The position numbers and the translations under genes were made by a program. This document shows positions 24,901 to 45,599 of a stretch of 64,000 nt of DNA, one piece after another. Numbering within the stretch: position 1 is the stretch's first letter; the number at the start of each line of letters is the position of its first letter. The stretch spans positions 41,375,338-41,439,337 of the forward strand of contig NC_091134.1 in the NCBI RefSeq assembly GCF_041381155.1, written 5' to 3'. Below the pieces are notes generated by a model. It did no database searches. It was given only the letters and a program-made list of their open reading frames with translations, and had not been told where the DNA came from. The DNA is from Argopecten irradians. Lineage: Eukaryota; Mollusca; Bivalvia; Pectinida; Pectinidae.

Positions 24901-27756
24901 GGACCGGGCTCAGGCTGAGAAAAGTAAGTTTTAGTTTGGCCTGTTGAGTTTTAGTCCTTTAAGCAGCTAAATACAGTCAAAAAATGAATGTTATATACAG
25001 TGTAACTTGTCTAAACCGGACCCTGTATAAACCGGAAACTTGTCCATACCGATCAAAGTGTGTGGGGTCCAGGCAAATTTATTAATAAATTATAGTACAT
25101 AAAACCTGAATAATCCGGAACCTGTCTATTCTGAAAACCGGACTGATCTTGGTAATTTTACTCTACTTTTCTATTCAAAATTAACTTGGGTAATCCGGAG
25201 ACGATGTTTTCACAGCACAGAACAATCAAAACAAGCACTATCTATTCACGCCTTTGATTCAAAGCTACTGTCCGATCATAAGGAGCCTACGGGAGTTTTA
25301 CCTGTACTCAAGACAGTGACAGCTTTTCACTTGTACATGTTTTGTGAATACTTTTCACGTAATCGTACCCTGCCTCTGTTCCGTTCCGGGGAAGGTCTGT
25401 GGAATTATATTTCTGTCGCAGAAAAATATTTTAGGTCATTCGTTAAAGGTGAACTGTATTTTTTTTTTTTAATATATTTGGAAAGCGAGAATTTCTAACA
25501 AGAAGTATCATGGTGGCCATATGGAACGCCATAGCTGTCTCATATGGTTCAAATATACTATATAAATTTGTGTTCTCATTATATTGTATGGGGTCAACTG
25601 CCTGATCATGTGGGGTTTTCTCCAGCACTACGGTTTCCATCTGCTGTAAGACCCCTTGCGCACTTACATCCAGGCCATCGAAAGTGATTTGCATAAGTTG
25701 TATAACTGTTTCATAATCAATGTAGCATTAAGTTTATTTATTTATATTGATTAAATGAATATAAAAATTGGTGTTGTTGTATGAGCTACAGTCAAGCGTG
25801 ACAGTTGGAGGCAGAAAAACAGTCACTATAGACAGGTTATCTTTTACTACATGTTTAGCTTTTAACACTTAAATTACTTAACTACTGTGACCTATAAATT
25901 ACCTAAAAACTGCTTTCTTGTAGAAATGAAAATGGATGTTCTGGCTAAGCATGCAGCACAGGTATCAGCAAATCTTGCCTTAGATGGAATGTATACACAG
26001 TCTCGCAGTAGGGCACTAATGAACCAAAGGCTTGCATGGAGACACAAGAAGTAAGACTTCACCACACAACTATCACTTTGGAATACCTATAGTTCAACAT
26101 AAAGATATCATACTTATGACATATTTCATTTTAGAGTTAAATCAGACATGGTTCCATATATATATGGATCAAACTCAATAAACACAGATATATAATTTGA
26201 TAGTTAGCCTTGTAAAGAAATTAAAGTCAACATTGAATACTATTAGAATACAAATTATACTTTATGTAAATTTATTTTTGCGCACATTGCAGTAGTGAAA
26301 CCCATGAAAGTAAATCACAGAGAAAGGCGGCCCATAAAACGTATGGAGCAGTGTTTGGGAAGGTCAAATCAGTCGAAAACTACCTCAACATGGCACAGAA
26401 GGTAAGACGTTCCCAATGTTAAAGTTGTTGATGTTAAATCTGCGATATCATTTGATTGCATCTCAAATTTAAATTAGAGGTAATTAAAGGACAAGACCGA
26501 AATTCATTTTTAGGGTAAGGGAAGAACTGTGGAGTTCTTTAAGAAAAAAAGTATTGAATGAGCTACTTGGTCACTGAGAACCCTCACACATTTAGTTCTA
26601 AGTGATGGATTTGTAAAGGAAAGAATATAGCTCTTGTACATCCACTTGAGAATAGCCACAAAGAGTATACATGCTTGAATTGTTGTTGTTTGATATCCTT
26701 TCCAGAGGGAAACAGCATGTCAGGGAAGAACCTACAGTGATGAGGAGGAGGAAGACGATGATGGTACCAGTGAAGCTAGGGCTGGTTTATTTTCTTTTGG
26801 AGCTTCCAGAGCTACTGGAAGTTCATTATCTGCACCTGCAGCTTCTGGAAGAGGTGGATCTCTCTTTGCAGGAAAGAAAGGCAAAAAGAAGGTATGCTTC
26901 ATATACATTATATTTCTGTTGTCTTAAAAAGTAAAACTTTATTTTACAAGTATTGAAAAAGAAATTAATGTAAAATTGAATTAATTATACAAATTGTTAT
27001 TCAGATAGAATTACTGAAAGAGACTTCCTGTAGGAGTACTCTTAGAAAACTCACATAAAGGGTAATAAATACCCAGCACTTGCCACCTAATACCTTCTTA
27101 TAAAAGCTTAAAATTGACCCAACAGTAATATATACCGGTAGACAAGCATCACTCATGATGACAAAGTATGATTGAGTATCTCAAATCATTTATTTCCAGC
27201 AAGACGGTTCAGTACTAGATTTTGAACAAAAACAGTTGCTCTTAAGCCAATTTCACAGTTGAACATATATATAGTTTAACATTTGATTTATAAAATCTCT
27301 TGGGTTGTATTAGGTACATTCAGATTACTTAATTGTCAGACTCCTACATAAATCTCCCCTGTCCTGAAATTAAAGGAGATGGGTAAAGAAGTATTAGGGG
27401 TATATGACATAGGACTATGTGCTTGGATAGACAAATGTTACTGTGGTCCTGCCACCTGTGAGTTTCCAACCTAATAACTTAGGTATTGATCAGTTGCTAT
27501 CAAAAATACTATGTTTTAGCAGTAAATTTGTTATATGTTCATTATAAATGTTTCATTACCTGGTAATTGTAATTATATTTAATAGGTTGATCTTTTAATG
27601 TATCTGTCTTGTTTTTGACATCATATTTTTATCAAGTTGTTTTTCTTACTCTTAACTTCTCAGATGTTGAAAGTATCCAGAACAAAAGAAACTTCAGATG
27701 AAGCTGCTCAAATGCTGTATGATCTTAAAAGTGCCAGCAAAGTTATGAAGAAATAA
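15941..27756 (+). CDS. Sec23-like zinc finger and von Willebrand A domain protein (circularly permutated Ras protein 1-like)
   Basis: Sixteen coding exons: 15941-16032, 16327-16367, 16786-16947, 19201-19385, 19760-19951, 20357-20572, 21136-21287, 21817-22023, 23001-23085, 23780-23886, 24289-24407, 24555-24923, 25924-26050, 26293-26401, 26706-26891 and 27664-27756. They join in phase into 813 residues. The start MDFGSDYVYAYD is followed by an acidic patch, a proline-rich stretch (LYELPPPPLRR), a CxxC...CxxC zinc knuckle (C140, C143, C164, C167), and a vWA domain with a metal site (DVSGSM 214-219, TDGLANVGLG from 379). Nine GQSSEGA heptads follow from residue 537, then SDEEEEDDDG and a basic tail. 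From memory, proteins of this build are auto-named circularly permutated Ras protein 1-like, but I see no GTPase motifs such as GxxxxGKS or NKxD. Role unknown; a Sec23-type trafficking or scaffolding role is only inferred. Confidence 0.85.
17082..18506 (-). mobile_element. Helentron-like non-autonomous element (HINE/pearl-type), family 1 copy 1
   Basis: Lies in intron 3 of the vWA gene. In its own orientation it starts AACAAGGAGCCGCAAAGC, has a subterminal inverted ATCCCCCGCG, a core of about 4.5 tandem units of 172 bp, a (GGAC)n microsatellite, and ends in a 29-bp perfect palindrome (17,088-17,116) followed by AAAAAT. That order is the known build of Helentron-associated elements of bivalves. 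It carries about 335 bp (17,951-18,285) absent from the copy at 31,774-33,007. No transposase is encoded. Confidence 0.75.
20731..21105 (+). repeat. 31-bp minisatellite in intron 6 of the vWA gene
   Basis: About twelve units of TATATTACAGGTTGTTTC plus a TTGTTGTTTACTG-like tail, spaced 31-33 bp. The core ATATTACAG-GTTGTT equals the true junction at the next exon (21,127-21,141). The run ends 30 bp before that exon. The three last units have ATGGGT in place of ACAGGT. Long open frames in all three plus frames are a by-product of the repeat. Confidence 0.85.
22213..22611. mobile_element. MITE with TTAA target duplication (family C)
   Basis: TTAA at 22,209-22,212 and 22,612-22,615 flank inverted ends AGGCCCATTACCTTTCCG and CGGAAAGGTAGTGGGCCT. 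A TTAA duplication is typical of piggyBac-like elements (also Kolobok). A worn relative of the right arm (ATCGATCCCGTTTTACAT) lies near 47,083. No coding capacity; inside intron 8 of the vWA gene. Confidence 0.75.
22790..22890 (+). mobile_element. SINE fragment
   Basis: TGGCCAAATGGTAGATTGAT then CCAACTCTTGGTCATGAGTT repeats the head blocks of the SINE at 33,009-33,215. The tail is not recognisable. Old, truncated copy. Confidence 0.4.
23227..23578 (+). mobile_element. MITE family B, copy 1 (right end worn)
   Basis: TTAA at 23,223-23,226 precedes AGATGCTCCACCGCTGAC. The interior (CAGTTACAAAAGTTACTTAC, ACACCATTACCACCATTG, GCATGCACCAAAAGCAAAAT) is shared with 44,179-44,572 and, inverted, with 28,442-28,782. 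It lies in intron 9 of the vWA gene. The right end cannot be matched exactly. Confidence 0.65.
24605..24793 (+). repeat. Coding tandem repeat, nine 21-bp units (GQSSEGA heptads)
   Basis: Nine in-frame units in exon 12 of the vWA gene encode GQSSEAA or GQSSEGA, the last one GQSSEGR. Nearly all differences between units are synonymous (CAA/CAG, AGT/AGC, GGT/GGA), so the protein repeat is kept while DNA drifts. Probably a flexible, Ser/Gln-rich linker. The other two frames are open only because the period is a multiple of three. Confidence 0.9.
24998..25210 (+). mobile_element. Possible pogo/Tigger-like transposon end
   Basis: CAGTGTAACTTGTCTAAACC and repeated CCGGA-type words (AACCGGAAACTTGTC, AATCCGGAACCTGTC, AATCCGGAGACG) resemble the ends of Tigger/pogo DNA transposons. 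No matching inverted end or transposase frame was found downstream, so this is a fragment at best. Confidence 0.3.
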
Positions 27757-28128
27757 CATTCCAAACTGTTGATTCAAAGCATTCAACACTGTATGGGCTT
27801 TTCAACTCTGGAGGAACAGGCAGCATGCAAAACCAGCTTCCAGGACTATAATCATGGTTCAGTGTAAAGAGGGGGTTTATCAAGTTTATTCTCATACATG
27901 TGTATAACTAGCTAGCTGTAAATCCATACCTTTTGACAAAATCCAGCCTTTATTTTAAACTGTTGTTAAGTTAATTGCTTCAGACTTAATCAGGAAATTC
28001 TGAATCTGTAATTATATGATCATTTGATTCAGAATTCCATAAATATGGAGTAATTCATGCACTCAGAACCACAAGGATATATATATACTATATAAATATC
28101 ATTATTCTGATTGGCTATTATGTTTTGA

Positions 28129-28134
28129 AAATAA
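28129..28134 (+). terminator. Candidate poly(A) signal AATAAA of the vWA gene
   Basis: AATAAA lies 373 bp after the stop codon at 27,754-27,756 on the same strand and is the first good match downstream. It would give a 3' UTR of about 0.4 kb. Confidence 0.5.
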
Positions 28135-28441
28135 AGTTTAAATGAGGTTTTTTTCCAAAAACTGTTTTATTCAAAACGAGCTGTTTTGTGTTGATTTAAA
28201 TAGTCAGAATTTTCCCTTTACATACCGTTAATTGTACCATTTGTAATACAAATGAACCACTGTTTGTGATATGAACAAAAATCGCAGATATTTTTCATCA
28301 AAAACAATTACCAGGAGGCTAATTAAATTAAGTTTTCTGCTCTAATGTATCTACAGGTCAACTTGCAATTAGCTCAATTCAGTGATCGCGTTTTAAGGCT
28401 ACACAAAGTAACTGGAATAATTAGATTCAGTCATCAATTAA

Positions 28442-28782
28442 AGATGCCCCACCACCGTCAGAGCATAAACAATATCTATCATTTGGAAAAGAATTGATGT
28501 TTAATCGTGTATACACTGTACCATATGTGTAATTAACACAAAAATATGTTTTGCGTTTGCTGGCTACACAATCGATACCTCATTCCATAAAGGGCATGAA
28601 TATATTTTTTAGGATGCATTTAATTATCTTAAATACTTGTATTCTGAAGTAAAATAAGAAGCTCAAACTTTTCAATGACGGTAATAGTGTTAAGAAAGTA
28701 ACTTTTGCTGCTGAAAAAAAAAAAATTTTCTGCTCCTGTTTTTAATAGATAAAAATTACCATTCATCAGCGGTGTAGCACCT
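28442..28782 (-). mobile_element. MITE family B, copy 2
   Basis: Inverted relative to the copies at 23,227 and 44,179: it ends with ATTCATCAGCGGTGTAGCAC and starts after TTAA with AGATGCCCCACCACCG. The shared interior GTTAAGAAAGTAACTTTTGC matches the other copies in reverse. The right target site is degraded. Confidence 0.65.
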
Positions 28783-30241
28783 TTATATTTCCTCCATGCA
28801 GGGTACCAGTAAATGTAATGATCAACGTGTGCTCCATGGTAGCCTGCTCCATATCATTTCCTGTACTAGGGTATACACCCAATTAGCTAGGCTGTGATAC
28901 TTCAATGTTTATGTGGTGTGTGAATGGTCATAAAAATCCTATCAAATCTAGACTACAGTAGGTGCTTAACTTTGTACCACAAAGGTTTAATACATGTATA
29001 TTAATAGCACCAATTCATTTTTAGGTTGGAGTTTTCATTGGGATCTTGAATCGATTCATTCTTGTATATATATATATATATAGAAAAACTTTTCTTTCTT
29101 TTTTTATTATTATTTATTGAATTTTAAATAGCACTTGCCCACATGTTGTATATGAATTCTTGTTAACATATTGTTAAGATTGCATTTTTTTTTTTTTACT
29201 TTTTATATATTTCCAGTAAGTGAATTGTTTGTGATTTAATAGTTGATATTTTTAAATAATATCGATTATCTGTTAATGTTGGTTATTTATATTTTGTGGA
29301 CACCCCATTGTTTTTGTAATTCCACAAAATTTTACTTGTTATAATATTAATGTATCTGTAGAAAGTTGGCTTGTAAAACATCATAAATTGTATGTTGAAT
29401 TTCGATGGCTTAAGTCTGTATTAATTTTATTTCCTGAAAAGCCATATATATGATTAACTATAAACACAACTTCAATTTTCTTATATTTGTAGTGTCTGCT
29501 GTGAGTGACTAATTCTACAGCTGCAATATATATACAGCTCAGGAGATAAATCGACAGACAAATCCCAATAACTGATTGTTATTGAAAACACATTATACTT
29601 AAGTAGTTGCAAAAATGTACAATGTAACAAGACTTGGAATTGTTCTTTCATTAAATGTCATTCTGAAAACATTAAAATTACAAAATAATCAGACTGTTTG
29701 TCCCATGGTATATCAAGGATTCCTCAGAAGTAGATGTGTAGCTTGTGACTAGTTATTGCACAAAAACACATTTTCTACGGATAACAAGTTTATACTTCAT
29801 TTGTCATACTGGCGTTCTTCGGTTAAGCCAAGACCATTTGACCTTCAGTTGAGTGTCCCTGACTTTTTACTTAATTTGTATATAAATGGTTCAACCAAGC
29901 ATATGCTAAACCTGAGGAAATGAAATCGAAATGGTCCTGAGTGGTTGTGACATTTATACAATGCAATTCATACAAAGTACTTTAGATCAGGAGGATCTGA
30001 ATGAAGTAGGATCTTGATCCAAACAAGGGAACTTAACTTAGCTCCACTAAATAATAACACAAACCATTTTTCTTATTTTAGCTCAAAGGATCTATGCAAG
30101 ATTATAATATATGTTTAACTTTGAATTGGTGTCCAGTGTCTTGCATTCAAAATTGTACATCAAATGGTTTGACTGGTCAACTGCTCTAGGCCCCGAATTT
30201 GGCAAAACTGATATAATAAACTAAGCCAGAGGTATTCTGTA

Positions 30242-30408
30242 TTTGCATATTACAGAGTTAGCTCCCTTGCAGGTAGATATTGATTGTGACGTCATTTGTT
30301 TGCGAGCTTATCATCATACTTTTCGGACAATACGTGAAATGCATTCACAAAATAATGTCGTCACAATGGATACCTACCCGCAAGTAAGTGAACTCTGCAA
30401 TATGCAAA
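30242..30408. mobile_element. Foldback MITE with TTGCATATTACAGAG ends
   Basis: TTGCATATTACAGAGTTAGC at the left and CTCTGCAATATGCAAA at the right are inverted partners. The match continues for about 60 bp through CCTTGCAGGTAG and ATTGTGACGTCAT, leaving a very short centre. The TGACGTCA-like words in it belong to the arms. Confidence 0.7.
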
Positions 30409-30794
30409 GACGAATTGCTACAGCTCGATACACAGTAATCTATTGGATGGAGATTCAAAGTTGTAAAACGGTCAGACTTGCCCTCCAATCCTTCCTACTG
30501 AAAGGACAAATGAAATTTGAGAAAGTTTTCAGTCGGGGAGTAAGTTTTCATAAAAACAAGATCGAGTAGCTATATATATAGATGATGGGTACAATTATAC
30601 TTCCATTAATCAGCCGAGAGATCAGACCACCAATATTAGAAATACCAAACACTAACCTGAAAGGTAACTGCTTGTCCTTGTGGGCTAGATTCCAAATTGG
30701 TTCTGCAGGCTTAAATACATAAGAATTTGGTAGCAGCAGGGTCCCATTTTCTTTCTTGGACAGACCTTGACAGGACAGAAGGCATATAGCAGAT

Positions 30795-30905
30795 TTGGTG
30801 TACCAACACTATCCCACCTCATTGTTATGAATTTGAATCCCATGTGAGTAATGGCCAGATGCTAACCATAGGTAGCTTTTTACTCCTGCTTTTTACCATT
30901 TTCTA
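30795..30905 (+). mobile_element. SINE fragment
   Basis: ACTATCCCACCTCATTGTTA, TGAATTTGAATCCCATGTGA (B-box-like) and GCCAGATGCTAACC follow the same order as the SINE at 33,009-33,215. Decayed and truncated at both ends. Confidence 0.45.
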
Positions 30906-31522
30906 AGTATGAAACATCTTTACTGGTAAATGACCAAGCTGTTCGGCTATGAAAACACCCACTGAAAGATTGCTGTCTTCATCAGATTATTTTTTCAGAC
31001 ATCTTTTCCATTTCATTACTTTGTCTATCCCATCTCACATCTTTTACCTATTAAAGATTACAAAACATTTCATATGTGGAGATGAAGGATAGAGATCTTA
31101 TATTCTACCCTATGGTCACAAAATGTAGTAAAACCTGAGGCTTGCTTAGGTTTTCAAAACACCCCAATGATAAAATATCCCTATCCTTCATATTCCCATG
31201 TGACAGAGTATTTTTCTCTATACCTCAATGTTTTATTATATTTTTACAATTAGGATAGCCAACCATTTTGAGAAGCAATTTCGAAGAAAACTGAAACAGC
31301 AAATGACTTCTCCATACATGTGATGTTTTAAGGAAATCCTGTTGTTTGCTTTCTTTATCTTAAAACCAGCATAGGTTCTGAAAAGAATGTTAAAATTTAG
31401 ATAAAATAATAATTGTTTACACAGCGATGCAACAAAGTTGTATTGCATGGGTAGCCATGTATCCTGTACTTCAGCCTCAAGCGACACGGGTGTATTGCAT
31501 CAGATAGACCAGCATTACAAAT

Positions 31523-31622
31523 GTAGGTCACCGTCGGCAACCCATGGTTGATCATACACTATATTATACTTATTAGTAGCAAGTATAGCGTGATCAAAAG
31601 TGGGTCTCCGACAATGTACGTA
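31523..31622. repeat. 100-bp foldback element
   Basis: GGTCACCGTCGG...TTGATCA...TATACTT is answered by AAGTATA...TGATCAA...CTCCGAC in inverted order, leaving a loop of only a few bases. Probably a small MITE. Confidence 0.5.
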
Positions 31623-31773
31623 GGTACGAGAAAAACTTTACTCTGTATATGAACAGATAAATTATTTCATAGGTCATTGCTTTTTATAGCAGTTTATTTC
31701 TCAAAATATGAGAAACAAACTAGTCTTACATGTCTTTATTTTTTCCCTCCCTTCAGACAAAGTATGTAGTATT

Positions 31774-33007
31774 AACAAGGACCCGCAAAGCTTGGCATTA
31801 TCCCCCGCGCCCAGTTGTGTATGAAAGCTCAAACATAAAATAAATGAAGCTCATTGTAACTAAGAGTTTAAATCTTGATATTGTCATCCATGTAGGTTTA
31901 ACTATTTGAACAGAGCTTAGTATTGTCCTTGAATAAATTCATACAACAATATATCCGCTCTCCAGTAACATGACATTTAAAAGAATAATTTAAAAGATCA
32001 TGTACAGAAAGTTTCGTGTAGCCAAGTTGAACGGTTTTTGAGTTATAGCCTGAAATAGAAAGGAAACTTTAATAATATGGTATTTTTAAATAAGTTTCCA
32101 TGGTAACAGAAAAAGTATTGAAAATGAAAGATTCCCATTAGCAAAAGGCACAACTAGAGCACTAGCCTAACATGTACAGAAAGTTTCGTGTAGCCAAGTT
32201 GAACGGTTTAGGAGTTATAGCCCGGAAACGATACTCGGATGAAATAGAAAGGAAACTTTAATAATATGGTATTTTTAAATAAGTTTCCATAGTAACAGAA
32301 AAAGTATCGAAAATGAAAGGTTCCCATTAGCAAAAGGCACAACTAGAGCACTAGCCTAACATGTACAGAAAGTTTCGTGTAGCCAAGTTGAATGGTTTTC
32401 GATTATAGCCCGGAATAGAAAGGAAACTTTAATAATATGGTATTTTTTAATAAATTTCCATGGTAACAGAAAAAGTATTGAAAATGGAAGGTTCCCATTA
32501 GAAAAAGGCACAACTAGAGCACTAGCCTAACATGTACAGAAAGTTTCGTGTAGCCAAATTGAACGGTTTTCGAGTTATAGCCCGGAATAGAAAGGAAACT
32601 TTAATAATATGGTATTTTTGAATAAGTTTCCATGGGTAACAGAAAAAGTATTGAAAATGGAAGGTTCCCATTAGAAAAAGGCACAACTAGAGCACTAGCC
32701 TAACATGTACAGAAAGTTTCGTGTAGCCAAGTTGAACGGTTTTCGAGTTATAGCCTGAAATAGAAAGGAAACTTTAATAATATGGTATTTTTAAATAAGT
32801 TTCCATGGTAACAGAAAAAGTATTGAAAATGAAAGGTTCCCATTAGCAAAAGGCACAACTAGAGCACTAGCCTAACATGTACAGAAAGTTTCGTGTAGCC
32901 AAGTTGAACGGTTTAGGAGTTATAGCCCGGAAACGATACTCGGACGGACGGACGGACAGAGCCCAAATCAATATCCCCCGCAAACGCGTTTCGCGGGGGA
33001 TAAAAAA
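31774..33007 (+). mobile_element. Helentron-like non-autonomous element, family 1 copy 2
   Basis: Starts AACAAGGACCCGCAAAGC, has subterminal ATCCCCCGCG, six tandem units of about 172 bp (unit starts near 31,999, 32,171, 32,360, 32,531, 32,704 and 32,876), then (GGAC)n and a 29-bp palindrome at 32,973-33,001 followed by AAAAAAT. One unit carries a 17-bp insertion also seen next to the (GGAC)n end. Opposite orientation to the copy at 17,082-18,506. Confidence 0.75.
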
Positions 33008-33008
33008 T

Positions 33009-33215
33009 GAGGAGTTGCAGTGGCGGAGTGGTCAAGATGTCCCAACATATTACCACAATTCCTTCAACTCTGGGTCATGAGTTTGAATCCTATGTAGAGC
33101 AATTACCAGATACTGTCTGCTGGTCAATGGTTTTCTTTCATGTACTCTGGCTTTTCTCCACCCATAAACCTTGGCACATCTTTAAATAACCCTGGCTGTT
33201 AATAGGATGTTAGAA
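33009..33215 (+). mobile_element. tRNA-derived SINE
   Basis: An A-box-like TGGCGGAGTGGTCAAGATG (33,021) and a B-box-like GAGTTTGAATCC (33,079-33,090) are spaced as in tRNAs with a long variable arm (Ser/Leu type). A non-tRNA body (GCAATTACCAGATACTGTC, CTGGCTTTTCTCCACC) and a tail GTTAATAGGATGTTAGAATT follow. It sits directly against the 3' end of the Helentron-like element. Best-preserved of at least six copies in the window. Confidence 0.65.
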
Positions 33216-33347
33216 TTATCAATCCAAATGCAGTATAATTAGACTTTAGTAACTCCAAATAAATTTCGCCTTCTTCACACAGCTATATTATGGTCATCTC
33301 AAATTATATTTCCATTGATTAAAAGATGAAACATTTTCATGGGCTAT

Positions 33348-33597
33348 ATTACCATATTCAACCCAATATGCGCCACTCAGTCAAACGTTTCCAGATATGA
33401 AATGTCTTTATCATGGTACCAGTAAATGGAGACTGGAAAAAAACTTGCATCTCTTTATTTTATTCCTTTGGCATTTTTGGTTATTCGAGGAATGATTTTG
33501 ATAGAAAGTCTAAATTCAGACAAATTCAAGCCTTATGGCTCTCCCTCAGTTTTCTCATTTTTTAAAAGCAACATGGGCGCCTGTTGGATAAAATAGA
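33348..33597. mobile_element. Worn MITE related to 8,962-9,155
   Basis: CCATATTCAACCCAATATGC then GCCAC at the left and GGGCGCCTGTTGGATAAAAT at the right are degenerate inverted partners. About 250 bp. Family placement by end similarity only. Confidence 0.35.
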
Positions 33598-33791
33598 GTA
33601 CATGTTCACCATGAACTGAGGAAATTCCATCAAAATTCACCTTTGAGAGAAGTCATGAAAGTTTTGATAGTCTTTCCTTGATTCATCTGATGTACTCGAC
33701 TTTAAGCAAGGTAAACTGACGATTGTGCCCTACTTTCTGACAGGATAGGTAATTAAATGAACAAAGCTTATTTTGGTGTTCTGCCCAATAA

Positions 33792-33797
33792 TTTATT
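33792..33797 (-). terminator. Poly(A) signal of RPL36A
   Basis: AATAAA on the minus strand, 36 nt after the RPL36A stop codon, fits the short 3' UTR usual for ribosomal protein mRNAs. Confidence 0.65.
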
Positions 33798-33832
33798 TAC
33801 AAGAAACAGCACTGGATCCATGAACTGCTCCT

Positions 33833-37188
<3,356 letters not shown>

Positions 37189-37337
37189 TTTGCAAACTTG
37201 ATGGAAAAAGGAAGTGAACTTGCGCAGGTCAACGAAATCTTGGCAGTGTGGATGTTTGTAAGTCTTATATCACGCTTACGATATTCAAACACTTCACTGA
37301 CTTTGACTAAACAGGACGTACCGAAATCGAAAGCAGA
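37189..37337. promoter_or_regulatory. Compact bidirectional promoter RPL36A/ACAT2, with 5'TOP tract
   Basis: Only 149 bp separate the two opposed start codons, so both promoters must overlap unless 5' exons are missed. On the minus strand CTTCCTTTTTCC (37,214-37,203) is a terminal oligopyrimidine tract 15-26 nt before the RPL36A ATG, as expected for TOR-controlled ribosomal protein mRNAs. No TATA box is seen. Confidence 0.65.
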
Positions 37338-43693
<6,356 letters not shown>

Positions 43694-44178
43694 GAATGGG
43701 ACATAAAGTATTCTATTTAAGGACTGGTGTACATATCTGTTACAACATGGGCAATCAGAATCGGTTATTATTAAACTAGTAACACTTTATAATTATAGTT
43801 TGAATAATGCAGTTGTATGATATTATGGGTTGTCTCCCTTTCACATACGACTCATTTTCACTTTCTATCAGTTGAGCAGTGCTTGTTAACTTATTTCATT
43901 TCTTATTGTTATTGATATAGTTCACAATTATTTTGTTATAACAAAGTAATCCTGATGCACTGTATACCATATCTGATGTTGTTTTTCTATCTGTGATATT
44001 TTATGTGTGGCTAGTGTGGATGTATATATGTAACTAAATTGTGTAATCAGTCGGCAACCTTGGGCCGCAGACCTATATGATCTAGCCGGCCCATCTATCA
44101 AATCATTCAATATTGATGGAGTCATTTAACATTCCATTTCATTCAAAACCATGACGAAACATGATACCTACTTTTTAA

Positions 44179-44572
44179 AGAAGCTCCACCGCTGACAAAT
44201 TGTATTTCTCCTCTATCAAAAACGGTGCAGACGAATTAGTATTTTTCTTCAGTTACAAAAGTTACTTACTTTACACCATTACCATCATTGAAAAGTTTGA
44301 GCTTCTACCGGGTACACCATTACCACCATTGAAAAGTTTGAACTTCTAATTTTACCTCAAGAAAAAATATCAAAAATAATTAATTGCGTCTCGAAAAAAA
44401 AATTGTGCCATTATGTCCTTTATGAAATGAAGTACTGATTGCGCATGCACCAAAAGCAAAATGAATTATTTTTTGTTATTTTTTGTGTTAATTAGTCAGA
44501 TATATGCACGATTAAATACTGATTATTTTTCAAATGTTGAGTATCGTTTATACTGTAGGCGATGGAGCATCT
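44179..44572 (+). mobile_element. MITE family B, copy 3 (most complete)
   Basis: TTAA at 44,175-44,178 and 44,573-44,576 flanks ends AGAAGCTCCACCGC and GCGATGGAGCATCT. Length 394 bp. An internal block (ACACCATTACC.CCATTGAAAAGTTTGA) is doubled within this copy. TTAA duplication again suggests a piggyBac- or Kolobok-driven element. Confidence 0.75.
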
Positions 44573-44994
44573 TTAAATTGTTTATAAGTTAAGAAAGTTG
44601 CTCATAGCCTAATGTTGTTTAAATAGAATTTTAAATCTGTATTATTTCAGAAGCAAAGTCCAGAGCTTTATGTAGGATTATCTACATCCTGGGACAAATG
44701 CATACAATTTGTTTCTTTGTTTGTGAAATGAAAATTTCTTCAGAGGTTTTCCTAGCTAATCCATTTTAGTTCTATAAAGTCAATTTTACTTGTTAGCTGG
44801 GAGCTTTGTATTATAAATTATCAAACGTGTTTGGTAGTTATTGTCTACTAGATTTATGTGAAGTTTCAAGTAGAACATGGTTGCAGATTGATCCACATTG
44901 AGGATTTACTAATAGTATGTATCTAGCCAAAGTGCAACAGTATTAAATCATATATTTCATAAAATTCATTTTACAATCAGAAATTTATATTTGG

Positions 44995-45180
44995 TTAAGA
45001 TGCCCCAACAGTCTACCACAAGCCCTTTACCTTTGGGTCATGAGTTGGAAACCCAAGTCAGGGCAGTTGCTAGGACGCTGGATCTGATTGCTGGTTGGTG
45101 GTTTTTCGCCACCTTTCCTTAACTCCAAAATCTGGCAGCATGCCCTGGCTGTCATGGTTAGCCCAATCTGTTAAAAGAAT
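44995..45180 (+). mobile_element. tRNA-derived SINE copy
   Basis: TTGGTTAAGATGCCCCAACA, TTTGGGTCATGAGTTGGAAA, GGCAGTTGCTAGGACGCTGG and CATGCCCTGGCTGTCATGGT align block by block with 33,009-33,215. It ends with GTTAAAAGAATATTGAAC. Confidence 0.6.
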
Positions 45181-45599
45181 ATTGAACAAAATAAATAGGT
45201 AAAAAAAACTAAAGCAATAATGATTTTCTTTATATACTGTAGTTTACTCTGTACTGATAAAAAATTGTATACTAAATACCGTACATAAAGGCTATAAAAT
45301 GACAAACATACTTATCCACTCTCAATTTGGGAATGGGGTACCTTATTTAGTAAACAGTACAGACGATACATGTGGCATGAACTGTTATTTGAACTGAGCA
45401 TTTTTCATCATGGTATGTTGGTAATATGTTAATTTGTCAAACAAATTTATTTTTATACTCATTCACTTTTGGTATTTATGAATAACAAAAGAAGTGTGGA
45501 AAGTAAATGAAAGGTTGAACAAATGTAATTGTCTGTGTTCATTATTATTATATTCTATACTCATCTGTTCGAAGCTAAATGATTTTTCCCTATGTTAAA

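Larger units (their letters stand above)
27757..31773. other. 3' region of the vWA gene and gene-free interval
   Basis: Holds the putative poly(A) signal, MITE family B copy 2, the MITE at 30,242, a SINE fragment near 30,800 and a foldback at 31,523. No exon with supported splice sites or family match was found on either strand. The open frame at 30,243-30,569 begins in a MITE and is not called a gene. Confidence 0.5.

Noticed and set aside
30243-30569. 108-codon plus-strand open frame
   Set aside because: It starts inside a foldback MITE, has no family match and no neighbouring exons.
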